The notes under the pieces: generated by a model
Seen by the model: the letters and a program-made list of their open reading frames with translations, nothing else
What the model was told of the DNA's origin: nothing
Database searches by the model: none
NCBI RefSeq assembly: GCF_000429125.1
Contig: NZ_AUBG01000017.1
Location: forward strand, 1-64,000
Direction: 5' to 3'
From: Aequorivita capsosiphonis DSM 23843
Lineage (GTDB): Bacteria > Bacteroidota > Bacteroidia > Flavobacteriales > Flavobacteriaceae
Length of the DNA stretch: 64,000 nucleotides
Shown: positions 9,027-16,878 of the stretch, piece by piece
Numbering within the stretch: the stretch's first letter is position 1
Layout: every line of letters starts with the position of its first letter
Made by a program: the position numbers and the translations under genes

Positions 9027-11447
9027 ATGGATAATCCAGAATTAAATCTGGCCTGGGACTTTGTCAATAATACCGACAGAAATATCTTCCTGACCGGGAA
9101 AGCGGGGACAGGAAAAACTACGTTTCTGCATAAATTAAAAAACGAATCCTTAAAGAGGTTAGCAGTAGTTGCGCCTACTGGCGTTGCAGCTATCAACGCA
9201 GGCGGTGTAACGGTACATTCGTTTTTTCAACTTCCTTTCGGTCCCATCTTACCCGAAACCGCAAATGCGCAAGGCAATTCCTTTTCGAAAAAATTCAGTA
9301 AAAAGAAAATCAATATTATCAAGTCTTTGGATTTGCTGATTATCGACGAAGTAAGTATGGTTCGCGCCGATATGTTGGATGGAATAGACCAGGTTTTAAG
9401 ACGGTTTCGCGATAGAACCAAGCCTTTTGGTGGCGCCCAACTTTTGATGATTGGCGATTTGCAGCAGCTTTCGCCCGTGATTAAGGATGATGAGTGGTGG
9501 CTTTTAAAACAACATTACAGTACCGGTTTTTTCTTCGGAAGTAATGCTTTTCAAAATTCAAATGCACTTAGCATTGAACTAAAACACATCTACCGGCAGG
9601 AAAGTGAGGATTTTATAAAAATATTGAACGAAATTAGAAATGACTGCTTAAGTCCTGAATCTTCTGAAACCCTTAACAAGCGCTATATTCCAAATTTTTC
9701 AGCCAATGACAACGCTGGGTTTATTACCCTTACAACACATAATAATCGCGCAGATAGAATAAATGCCGTGGAATTAAATAGGCTAAAGAAGAAAAGTTTT
9801 GTTTACGAAGCAGAAGTTGCTGGTAAATTTCCAGAATATACCTATCCCACACATTCAGAACTGGAGCTTAAGGTTGGGGCGCAGGTTATGTTTGTTAAAA
9901 ATGACAGTTCTCCCGAAAAACGTTATTTCAATGGAAAGATTGGAACTATTGTCGATTTAGATGAAGATGAAGTCTTGGTGCGTTGTCCAGGCGATGATTT
10001 TGAAATAGTGACAAGCCCAGAAATATGGAGAAATATTCAGTATTCCATCAAGCCAGATACCAAGGAAATAATGGAGGATGAAATTGGTTCCTTTACACAG
10101 ATTCCATTGCGTTTGGCTTGGGCTATAACCATTCATAAAAGTCAGGGCCTCACTTTTGATAAAGTAATTATCGATGCACAGGAAGCTTTTGCCCACGGAC
10201 AGACCTATGTAGCTTTAAGTCGGTGCAAAACTTTGGAAGGAATTGTTTTAACTGGGCCGCTCACTCAAAAAAGTATTATCAATAATCACGAAGTCGCTTC
10301 CTTTAGCAAGAATGCGGAAGAAAATCAGCCAGATTCTTCCATTTTGGAAATTTCCCAAAAAGCCTATCAGCTCAATCTAATTGATGAGCTATTTACTTTT
10401 CACTCTTTTCTATATCCTATTAGCCGAATTATCGATGTCTTCTATAAAAATAAGGGCAGCATCAACGGAAATTTGCTGGAACAATTAACTATTCTGAAGG
10501 AAAAAGGAGTAACGGAGCTTTTAAAAATCAACACGAGCTTTAAAGCACAACTTAAAAATTTAAGTGATGAAGAAGCTCCGGAAAACAATCCAATAATCCA
10601 GGAGCGCTTTAAAAAAGCTGTTGTCTATTTTGAAAAACATACGCAAAACTTCGTCAAAAAACCATTGGACGAATTGAGTTTTTCTACTGACAATAAAGCC
10701 TTAAAAAAGGAAATTACAAATCATCTAGACACTTTGGAGAATCTGTTGGCCGGTAAACTTTTTTGTTTTAAAGGCTTAAAGGAAGGTTTTAAAACTGTAA
10801 AATATCTTGACTTACGCGCTAAAGCTTCGCTTCAAGAAGTAGATAAACCAAAACGATCCAAAGAAGATTACGTTGCATCAACCGAACATAAAGAATTATT
10901 TGAAATCCTGAGAGAGCTTCGGAAAGTTCTTTCTGAGGAAGAGGACGTTGCACCTTATCAAGTTTTTACGCAGAAAGCTTTGTATGAAATGTGTCAGGTT
11001 TTACCCACAAATGATGGAGATTTAAAAGCAATATCTGATATCGGCAAAGTCAGACTCGAAAAGTATGGCGCTGAAATCCTTGATGTTATAAAGGATTACT
11101 GTAAGGAAAATGAAATTGAACCAAAAAAAACATCCAAGCCGGTTCCTAAGAAAAGTGGCACCCAAAAAACTTCCTATGAATTATTCAAAAGTGGAAAGAG
11201 TATTCCTGAAATTGCTGCCGAACGGGATTTAACCGTCGGCACTATTGAGGGACATCTAATTACATTTTTAGCCTCGGGAGAAGTGAAAATAACCGATTTA
11301 ATGCCAGAGGAGAAGTATATAGAACTTAAGAACCTTATGGAAACCGTACCTTATGATGGTTTCAGTGATTTAAAGAGTAAGATTGACGACAAGTTCTCGT
11401 ATAATGATTTGAGGATGGTCAATAATGTTATGGGACTTGAGAAGTAA
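9027..11447 (+). CDS. PIF1/RecD-like DNA helicase fused to HRDC and C-terminal helix-turn-helix domains
   Basis: Superfamily 1B helicase of PIF1/RecD2 type. Walker A is GKAGTGKTT (residues 24-32), Walker B is LLIIDEVSM, and later helicase motifs include the conserved AITIHKSQGLTF and YVALSRC. After the helicase core comes a helical linker, then an HRDC-like domain (about residues 630-690) and a C-terminal helix-turn-helix region of the HTH_40 kind (SIPEIAAERDLTVGTIEGHL). HRDC plus such an HTH is typical of RecQ helicases, so this protein combines a PIF1 motor with RecQ-style accessory domains. ATG 9027 is preferred over the in-frame GTG at 9018. The likely role is DNA repair or resolution of structured DNA. 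Confidence 0.9.
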   Translation: MDNPELNLAWDFVNNTDRNIFLTGKAGTGKTTFLHKLKNESLKRLAVVAPTGVAAINAGGVTVHSFFQLPFGPILPETANAQGNSFSKKFSKKKINIIKSLDLLIIDEVSMVRADMLDGIDQVLRRFRDRTKPFGGAQLLMIGDLQQLSPVIKDDEWWLLKQHYSTGFFFGSNAFQNSNALSIELKHIYRQESEDFIKILNEIRNDCLSPESSETLNKRYIPNFSANDNAGFITLTTHNNRADRINAVELNRLKKKSFVYEAEVAGKFPEYTYPTHSELELKVGAQVMFVKNDSSPEKRYFNGKIGTIVDLDEDEVLVRCPGDDFEIVTSPEIWRNIQYSIKPDTKEIMEDEIGSFTQIPLRLAWAITIHKSQGLTFDKVIIDAQEAFAHGQTYVALSRCKTLEGIVLTGPLTQKSIINNHEVASFSKNAEENQPDSSILEISQKAYQLNLIDELFTFHSFLYPISRIIDVFYKNKGSINGNLLEQLTILKEKGVTELLKINTSFKAQLKNLSDEEAPENNPIIQERFKKAVVYFEKHTQNFVKKPLDELSFSTDNKALKKEITNHLDTLENLLAGKLFCFKGLKEGFKTVKYLDLRAKASLQEVDKPKRSKEDYVASTEHKELFEILRELRKVLSEEEDVAPYQVFTQKALYEMCQVLPTNDGDLKAISDIGKVRLEKYGAEILDVIKDYCKENEIEPKKTSKPVPKKSGTQKTSYELFKSGKSIPEIAAERDLTVGTIEGHLITFLASGEVKITDLMPEEKYIELKNLMETVPYDGFSDLKSKIDDKFSYNDLRMVNNVMGLEK

Positions 11448-11537
11448 ATCTATTATATAACCACTTCCTTAATAATTTAATAAATAGCTAGTTCTGTATT
11501 TAATTAAACCGTTTTACATAATATTCAAAGTCCATTC

Positions 11538-11715
11538 GAAACAGACTAAAAGTCTGTTTTATTCGTGAGATCTATTGAGGTCTGTTTGCGCCACCGTTTT
11601 CAAGAGAGAATTTACCTGCACGCCGGCAGGCGGATTAGTGAAAATTAGTGCCATTCGTGGCCGTAATTTTAGCTCAAGTTAGGGTAAAGTTTGTGATCTC
11701 TGGCTGGCTCTAGGG
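11538..11715. repeat. Dispersed intergenic repeat, family A, copy 1
   Basis: The element starts with the palindrome AAACAGACTAAAAGTCTGTTT and includes ATTAGTGCCATTCGTGGC and CAAGTTAGGGTAAAGTTTGT. A diverged copy lies in the opposite orientation at 16515-16668, with the same blocks in the same order. The rest of the 11448-11853 gap has no gene and contains further short inverted GC-rich stretches near 11.77-11.81 kb. Confidence 0.75.
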
Positions 11716-11853
11716 AAGGCCTTATGTCTTACATCTTCAGCGTCCGCATTAGACAGAAGTTTTACGGCCTTCGTACCCACTTCGGCGAGTAGGCTAGCGG
11801 AGGAGCAAGTGGACTTACATCTTAGTCAGACACGACTAATTTACAGTCTAAGC

Positions 11854-12522
11854 TTATATAAAATACGCAATCACTACCGCCAAAATCACAGCACTCATCT
11901 TTGAAAGATTGAATTTGTGGTTCTTGGAGCTTTCAAAAAGAATAGTGGTAGAAACGTGCAGGAATATCCCAATTACAACTGCGGTTATTTGAGTTTCATA
12001 TTGGTGAACAAAATTGTAATGTGTTGAAATAAAACTGCCCAACGGCGTCATGATCGCGAAAAAGAAAAGAAATAATAGGGTAGTGGATCTTTTATATCCT
12101 GCGGTAATAAAAAAGAAGGATAGAATTATGGCAACTGGAACTTTATGTATGATGATGGCAACCAGTAAATTATTGTTTTCCGAAATAGGGAAACCTTCCA
12201 TAAATGCGTGAATGCTTAAGCTGACAAATAAAATCCATGGAAAATGTTTTGTTTCAGAATGTAAATGGATGTGTCCGTGTTCTGCGCCTTTGGAAAAGAA
12301 CTCCAGAAATATTTGCAAAAGTATCCCAAGCATAATATAAACACCAATACTTTTGGAATGGTCTTCAAATACGTGTGGTAACAACTCAAAAACGGTAATC
12401 GATAGAAGAAATCCGCCGCTAAAGGCCAGAAAAACTTCCATATTACGCATTTCTTTTTTTCTTAAGAATAGTGCCACTAAGTATCCTACGGCTACTGCCA
12501 AAAAGAGCAATAAATAATTCAT
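11854..12522 (-). CDS. ZIP family metal (zinc/iron) transporter
   Basis: Integral membrane metal importer of the ZIP family: 222 residues, mostly hydrophobic, with about seven to eight membrane segments. The hallmark metal-site motifs are present: HAFMEG in the fourth segment and IHKVPVAI in the fifth. A histidine-rich cytoplasmic loop (HGHIHLHSETKH) lies before them and probably binds metal. The start codon overlaps the stop of the upstream methyltransferase by one base (TAATG), so the two are translationally coupled. Zinc, iron or manganese cannot be distinguished. Confidence 0.88.
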   Translation of the reverse strand: MNYLLLFLAVAVGYLVALFLRKKEMRNMEVFLAFSGGFLLSITVFELLPHVFEDHSKSIGVYIMLGILLQIFLEFFSKGAEHGHIHLHSETKHFPWILFVSLSIHAFMEGFPISENNNLLVAIIIHKVPVAIILSFFFITAGYKRSTTLLFLFFFAIMTPLGSFISTHYNFVHQYETQITAVVIGIFLHVSTTILFESSKNHKFNLSKMSAVILAVVIAYFI

Positions 12523-13253
12523 TAATTGAAGATTAGAATTAGTCTTTCGGAAGTTTCTTTGTTGAAATCCTCAAGTTTATAATTGCCGAAAACATTTTTT
12601 AGCGTAATGCCAGCTTCTTTAAAATACAATTCGAAATCCTGCAAAGTCAATGCCTTTACCCGTTCGGTATAAAAATAATCATTTCCTTCGTCATTAAAGC
12701 GGATGTTTTTAATGATGTATCCATCTTCTACATATTTTTCAATATGAAACTCGATGCCCTCCATAGTCTTTTTTTCGGAGGGAACTAAATTTGCTATTGC
12801 CAATTCGGTATTTAAAAAGTCGATAACGCCATGGCCAGATGACTTCAATTCGGCTTTTATTGCTTTTATCGTTCTAAGATTGTCAATTTCATTTTCAAAG
12901 TATCCAAAGCTTGTAAACAGATTTAAAACAGCGTCAAATTGTTTCGGATAGGGCACACACATATCGTGCACTGCAAAATGAAGTCGAGGCTTTTCGTATT
13001 GTTTGGCGTAATCAATGCTCTCTTCAGAAAGATCTATTGCCGTAACATCAAAGCCTTGTCTGTACAAATATTTTGCGTGCCTTCCTCTTCCGCAGGCAAG
13101 ATCAAGAATGCTATCGTTTTTTTTAAGATTTAAATGTGTGGTGAGCGAATTCATAAATACGGCCGCTTCTCTATGATTTCTGTCTTTATACAGAATATGA
13201 TAGTAAGGTGTGTTAAACCAAGACGCATACCAAATCTCATTTTCTTTTCCCAT
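12522..13253 (-). CDS. Class I SAM-dependent methyltransferase
   Basis: Small-molecule-type methyltransferase. The glycine-rich SAM motif I is LDLACGRGRH and the acidic motif II is VTAIDLSEES. The start is set at ATG 13253 (MGKENEIWY), because the only upstream in-frame start is a TTG at 13274. A near-palindrome, CAAAAATA-ctg-TATTTTTG, lies just upstream and contains a TATTTTTG box on each strand, so it could be a promoter. The gene overlaps the ZIP transporter gene by one base and is probably cotranscribed with it. The methyl acceptor cannot be predicted. Confidence 0.85.
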   Translation of the reverse strand: MGKENEIWYASWFNTPYYHILYKDRNHREAAVFMNSLTTHLNLKKNDSILDLACGRGRHAKYLYRQGFDVTAIDLSEESIDYAKQYEKPRLHFAVHDMCVPYPKQFDAVLNLFTSFGYFENEIDNLRTIKAIKAELKSSGHGVIDFLNTELAIANLVPSEKKTMEGIEFHIEKYVEDGYIIKNIRFNDEGNDYFYTERVKALTLQDFELYFKEAGITLKNVFGNYKLEDFNKETSERLILIFN

Positions 13254-13486
13254 AGTTATCGTTTCACCCTGCAAAAATACTGTATTTTTGTGCCTTTGTT
13301 AAATGGAAGATTTTTAATTTCACAAAAAGTTTTATTTAATAAATTTAATGTCGGTTAGAGCCCTTCGGCTTCGCTGAAAATAGGCTAAAGTTTTAAAAGA
13401 ACCCTAGCTTAAAGCCTATCGTTAAAGTCTTGACGATTTTTGACCGGACAACGCAATTATTATTTATTTATTCGAATCTTCATATT

Positions 13487-14644
13487 ATGGTTGAGAATTT
13501 TAAAATGGTGGCCAAAACCCTTTTTGGCATGGAAGAGCTTCTTGCACAAGAATTAAGGCAATTGGGGGCTTCCTCCGTTGAGATTGGTATACGTAATGTC
13601 TCCTTTGAAGGTGATACAGGTTTTATGTATAAAGCAAATCTATGTTGCCGTACTGCCATTAAAATATTAAAACCAATAACAGCTTTTAATATTTTCACTG
13701 AAGACGATCTCTACAAGCGAATATATGAGATGCCGTGGGAAAACTATATGGATGTTAAGGGAAGCCTCGCGGTAAATGCGACGGTTTTTTCGGATGTCTT
13801 TACACATTCGCAATATATTGCGCTAAAAACGAAAGATGCCATTGTAGATCGTTTTCGCGATAGGGAAGGAGTACGGCCCGATGTTGATTTAGATCATCCT
13901 ACACTTCGAATAAATGTTCACATAGATAGAAATATATGCACCGTTTCCTTAGATAGTTCTGGAGAATCTCTGCACAAACGTGGCTATAAAGTTGAAACTA
14001 CCTTGGCCCCGATTAATGAAGTCTTGGCTGCTGGTATTCTTATGCTTTCGGGATGGCAAGGGCAATGTAACTTTCTAGACCCCATGTGTGGTGGAGGAAC
14101 CATGTTAACGGAAGCCGCAATGATTGCCTGTAACATTCCTGCAAACTTAAATCGGGAGGAATTCGGTTTTGAAAATTGGCCCGATTTTGATGTGGATCTT
14201 TATGAAAAGATAGAGGAAGCTGCTCTTAAAAAAATTCGTGATTTCCCATATAAAATTTATGGTTATGACAATGATCCAGTTGCCATACAGAAGTCGAAAG
14301 AAAACATTAAAAGTGCCAATCTTCAGGAATTTATAGAATTAAAGGAGCAGGATTTCTTCCAAAGTGAAAAAGAAGGCGATCAATCTTTATATATGGTTTT
14401 TAATCCACCGTATGATGAGCGAATCTCCGTAAGCGACGTTGAACAATTTTACAGTTCTATAGGCAACACCTTAAAACGAAACTATCCAGGCACTCAAGCT
14501 TGGATGATTACTTCAAATATGGAAGCTCTTAAATTCGTAGGCCTACGACCTTCCAGAAAAATCAAACTTTTTAACGGAAAACTGGAAGCAAAGTTGGTGC
14601 GCTATGAAATGTATGAAGGAAGTAGGAAGGCGAGTAAGCAGTAG
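13487..14644 (+). CDS. rlmL: THUMP-domain 23S rRNA guanine-N2 methyltransferase (RlmL N-terminal half type)
   Basis: Class I RNA methyltransferase of about 385 residues. It has an N-terminal ferredoxin-like/THUMP RNA-binding region (about residues 10-150) and a C-terminal Rossmann domain with DPMCGGGTMLTEAA (SAM motif) and the catalytic NPPY box in MVFNPPYDER. This matches RlmL/YpsC-type enzymes that methylate a guanine N2 in 23S rRNA (m2G2445 in E. coli). The second RlmK domain of the E. coli fusion is absent, as is normal outside gamma-proteobacteria. ATG 13487 is chosen; an earlier in-frame start at 13430 would add residues unlike the family. Confidence 0.88.
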   Translation: MVENFKMVAKTLFGMEELLAQELRQLGASSVEIGIRNVSFEGDTGFMYKANLCCRTAIKILKPITAFNIFTEDDLYKRIYEMPWENYMDVKGSLAVNATVFSDVFTHSQYIALKTKDAIVDRFRDREGVRPDVDLDHPTLRINVHIDRNICTVSLDSSGESLHKRGYKVETTLAPINEVLAAGILMLSGWQGQCNFLDPMCGGGTMLTEAAMIACNIPANLNREEFGFENWPDFDVDLYEKIEEAALKKIRDFPYKIYGYDNDPVAIQKSKENIKSANLQEFIELKEQDFFQSEKEGDQSLYMVFNPPYDERISVSDVEQFYSSIGNTLKRNYPGTQAWMITSNMEALKFVGLRPSRKIKLFNGKLEAKLVRYEMYEGSRKASKQ

Positions 14645-15070
14645 TTTTTAGTGAGCAGTGTTCAGTGTTCAGTTGCAGTGGGCAGTATATGGTTTCAGGT
14701 TCAAGGTTTAAAGTTCAAAATTCCAAAACTGTCAATCCATGAATCATCTTGGTTTTACGATTTCCCTCCTACGGCGGGCAGGCGTTTTCGATTTCGTTTT
14801 CAACATCACGTGCGCTCCTTACCCTTATAATCATGGTCAATAAAAAAGACCAATAATTTCCCAGGGGAAGGTGCTTTGCCCTTCGAAGCTTTTCAGCGAA
14901 GAAGTGGCAGCTGTGAAATATCTTTAATGAATCTCTAAATATTCAATCCAGCTGCCATGCCTCCGGCAGGTAAAACGGAAGGGGTATTGTCAGTGGTCAG
15001 TAAACAGTGTGCAGTGATCAGTTGCAGTATTCAGTTGCAGTATTCAGTTGCAAGTGGGCTCTGGTTGGTG
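14645..15070. repeat. Intergenic short repeats (CAGT/TTCAGT type)
   Basis: The gap 14645-15268 has no gene. Its edges (about 14650-14685 and 14990-15055) consist of imperfect copies of CAGTGTTCAGT, TTCAGTTGCAGT and similar units, and between them sits a 179-bp dispersed element (listed separately). Comparable repeat units appear near 3, 220 and 34500. Confidence 0.6.
14806..14984. repeat. Dispersed ~180-bp structured element, family B, copy 1
   Basis: A 179-bp block that matches the reverse complement of 26118-26295 almost end to end. The shared blocks are CCCCTTCCGTTTTACCTGCC, GGAGGCATGGCAGCTGGAT, CTTCTTCGCTGAAAAGC, TTCGAAGGGCAAAGCACC and GGAGCGCACGTGA. TGGCAGCTG and CAGCTGCCA inside the element can pair across about 35 bases. 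There is no reading frame and no transposase nearby. It could be a MITE or REP-like unit, or a conserved RNA. Confidence 0.85.
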
Positions 15071-15135
15071 TTCAAGGTTTCAGATTTAAAACTCCAAAAC
15101 AGTTAATCAAGGATTTGATTTCATCTTCATCTTAA

Positions 15136-15197
15136 CTCTGTGTCCTCTGAGCCTCTCTGTGGTATTTTTTCACCACGAAGGCACAGAGAACACAGAG
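15136..15197. repeat. CTCTGTG/CACAGAG hairpin repeat, copy 1
   Basis: CTCTGTGTCC...CTCTCTGTGGT is followed by a T-rich loop and then ACCACGAAGGCACAGAGAAC, giving a long imperfect hairpin. Two other copies lie at 19686-19775 and 25901-25959, each in an intergenic gap. Confidence 0.75.
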
Positions 15198-15268
15198 CAT
15201 TAGTTCGCAGATTGAGTAGTATTAAACATTCACTACATTATTCATTACGCATTAGACATTATTCATTA

Positions 15269-16003
15269 TTAATCTCCACCAACTTTAACAAGGCTCTTTT
15301 TCTTGTAAATAGGAATTAAATAGGAGATAGAATATCCATAACCTACGCCAAACTTACTGTAATCATAAGTCCTGTTGAAACCGGGAACGTAGAGATTTGC
15401 GAAATTATCGGGTTGGGTTTCTGAGATTCTGTTTTTAAGCTGCGCGTTTATGGAAAGATAGAGATTATTAACGATCTCCGTTTTTATACTAATTATTAAT
15501 TCGGCCCAATGAGCAGTTAAACCGCTATACTCAATGGGTTCATATATTGTTTCCGTAGGAAATGCAGGATTATCGGTATAAATCCGATAACTTAAAAGTT
15601 CTTGTTTAAAGCTTGAAAAACCATAGCGCAGTCCCACAGTAATGGCATTATTCATTCCCAACCAGTTTTCGTAGGCGTTATAATCAAAGCCTATTTTGGC
15701 ATAGCTGCCGCTGGTTTTGGAAGAGACATAAGGTTCAATCCAATCTTTCTTTTCATTTCCGAGCTCTACGGCGGCGTAAAACCTTTTGGTCACTCGAAAA
15801 TCTCCAATAATCTCAAAACCCGAATAGCCGTCTTCAATTAAGGTTCGTAAAGGTTTGGATAAATCTACACCGACCCGCAATCCAAACTTTTCAATTTTAG
15901 GAACGGAATCATTGTTGGTTTCAGTCTTTTCCTGCGCCATCATTGTTTGAATGCCGCAAAAAAGGCTAATGTAGCAAAGTAATGTGGGCGCTATTTTCAT
16001 CAT
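15269..16003 (-). CDS. DUF6048-like outer-membrane beta-barrel protein
   Basis: A 244-residue protein with a signal peptide (cleavage after MMAQ) and alternating, aromatic-rich strands that end in a barrel-like C terminus. FGLRVGVDLSKPLRTL and YSGFEIIGDFRVTKRFY resemble the DUF6048 family of Flavobacteria; I recognise this from memory of the family and have not searched. It overlaps the upstream lipoprotein gene by 38 bp and lies downstream of rlmD on the same strand, an arrangement I recall in related genomes. The function is unknown; it probably belongs to the outer envelope. Confidence 0.7.
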   Translation of the reverse strand: MMKIAPTLLCYISLFCGIQTMMAQEKTETNNDSVPKIEKFGLRVGVDLSKPLRTLIEDGYSGFEIIGDFRVTKRFYAAVELGNEKKDWIEPYVSSKTSGSYAKIGFDYNAYENWLGMNNAITVGLRYGFSSFKQELLSYRIYTDNPAFPTETIYEPIEYSGLTAHWAELIISIKTEIVNNLYLSINAQLKNRISETQPDNFANLYVPGFNRTYDYSKFGVGYGYSISYLIPIYKKKSLVKVGGD

Positions 16004-16463
16004 TTACGGTATCTCTATTTACTATAATATCTTCAATCCAATTTGCGGGGTTTGCATTTTCAAAATCTGCATTTAGATTTGTAAATTCAGTTTTAAAACC
16101 ACAAGCACGGTTCACATAGCCGTTTTCTCTATTGTAGGTAAAAATCAATTCATCATACGTCTTTATCGTATCAGTTGGTGTAATTCTATTTCGAACAAAA
16201 AGATATCTAGTGGTGTCTGAATTTGTGTTTAGGGGAACAATGATAGAGTCTGTACTTATTAAATATTGAACTGGAATCGAATCTGTATTATTGGTAAGTA
16301 CACTCAAAACATTCACTTTTTTCCGAATTTGAGGATTCGCGATATTGTTAAAAGTGATTACCAAATTTGGCGTTGTGGCTTCCCCCTCGGGGCATATATC
16401 ATCCTTTGTACAGCCTTTGAAAGCGAATACGATAAGGATAAGAAAAATAATTCGTTTAAACAT
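15966..16463 (-). CDS. DUF6452-like lipoprotein
   Basis: A 165-residue predicted lipoprotein. The signal ends in FKGC (lipobox Cys) and is followed by TKDDICPEGEATTPNL, a Cys-rich start that I associate with the DUF6452 family. Two further cysteines are not obvious apart from RACGF late in the protein. Its 3' end overlaps the start of the DUF6048-like gene by 38 bp, so the two are coupled. The function is unknown, and the pairing suggests that the lipoprotein and the barrel protein act together. Confidence 0.7.
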   Translation of the reverse strand: MFKRIIFLILIVFAFKGCTKDDICPEGEATTPNLVITFNNIANPQIRKKVNVLSVLTNNTDSIPVQYLISTDSIIVPLNTNSDTTRYLFVRNRITPTDTIKTYDELIFTYNRENGYVNRACGFKTEFTNLNADFENANPANWIEDIIVNRDTVNDENSAHITLLH

Positions 16464-16514
16464 AATTTTTAAATTGACGTAAGACTAGTTGACATAGGAT
16501 GTAAGTTCTTCAAT

Positions 16515-16668
16515 CAGACTGGCCCGAGATCGCGAACTTTATCTAACTTGGACCCAAAGTATTGCCACGAATGGCACTAATTTAAACAAATGATAAACTG
16601 TAGAAAACAGATGCGCGATCAGCATGGTTTTTAATATCACGAATGTAACAGACTTTCAGTCTGTTTCT
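16515..16668. repeat. Dispersed intergenic repeat, family A, copy 2 (inverted)
   Basis: Read on the minus strand this begins GAAACAGACTGAAAGTCTGT and continues through AAATTAGTGCCATTCGTGGC and AAGTTAGATAAAGTTCGCGA, matching copy 1 at 11538-11715 in the opposite direction. The remaining gap (16464-16878) has no gene. Near 16.82 kb it contains a CCGCCGTAGGAGG motif shared with other repeats in the window. Confidence 0.75.
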
Positions 16669-16878
16669 AATTCCTTGTCACACTAGTAAATCTTGGTTTA
16701 GGTGTTTATTTATTTTTATATATAAATTATTGATTATTATAAAAGTAGTTAGATGATTGACTAAAAAAGACGGGTGCTAAATATTATGTATTTATCATTT
16801 GATAGGATCAAACAATCCTACGCTTGTCCGCCGTAGGAGGATCTTACGTCCTTTTGTCCTACGTCCATTTTTTTAAAC

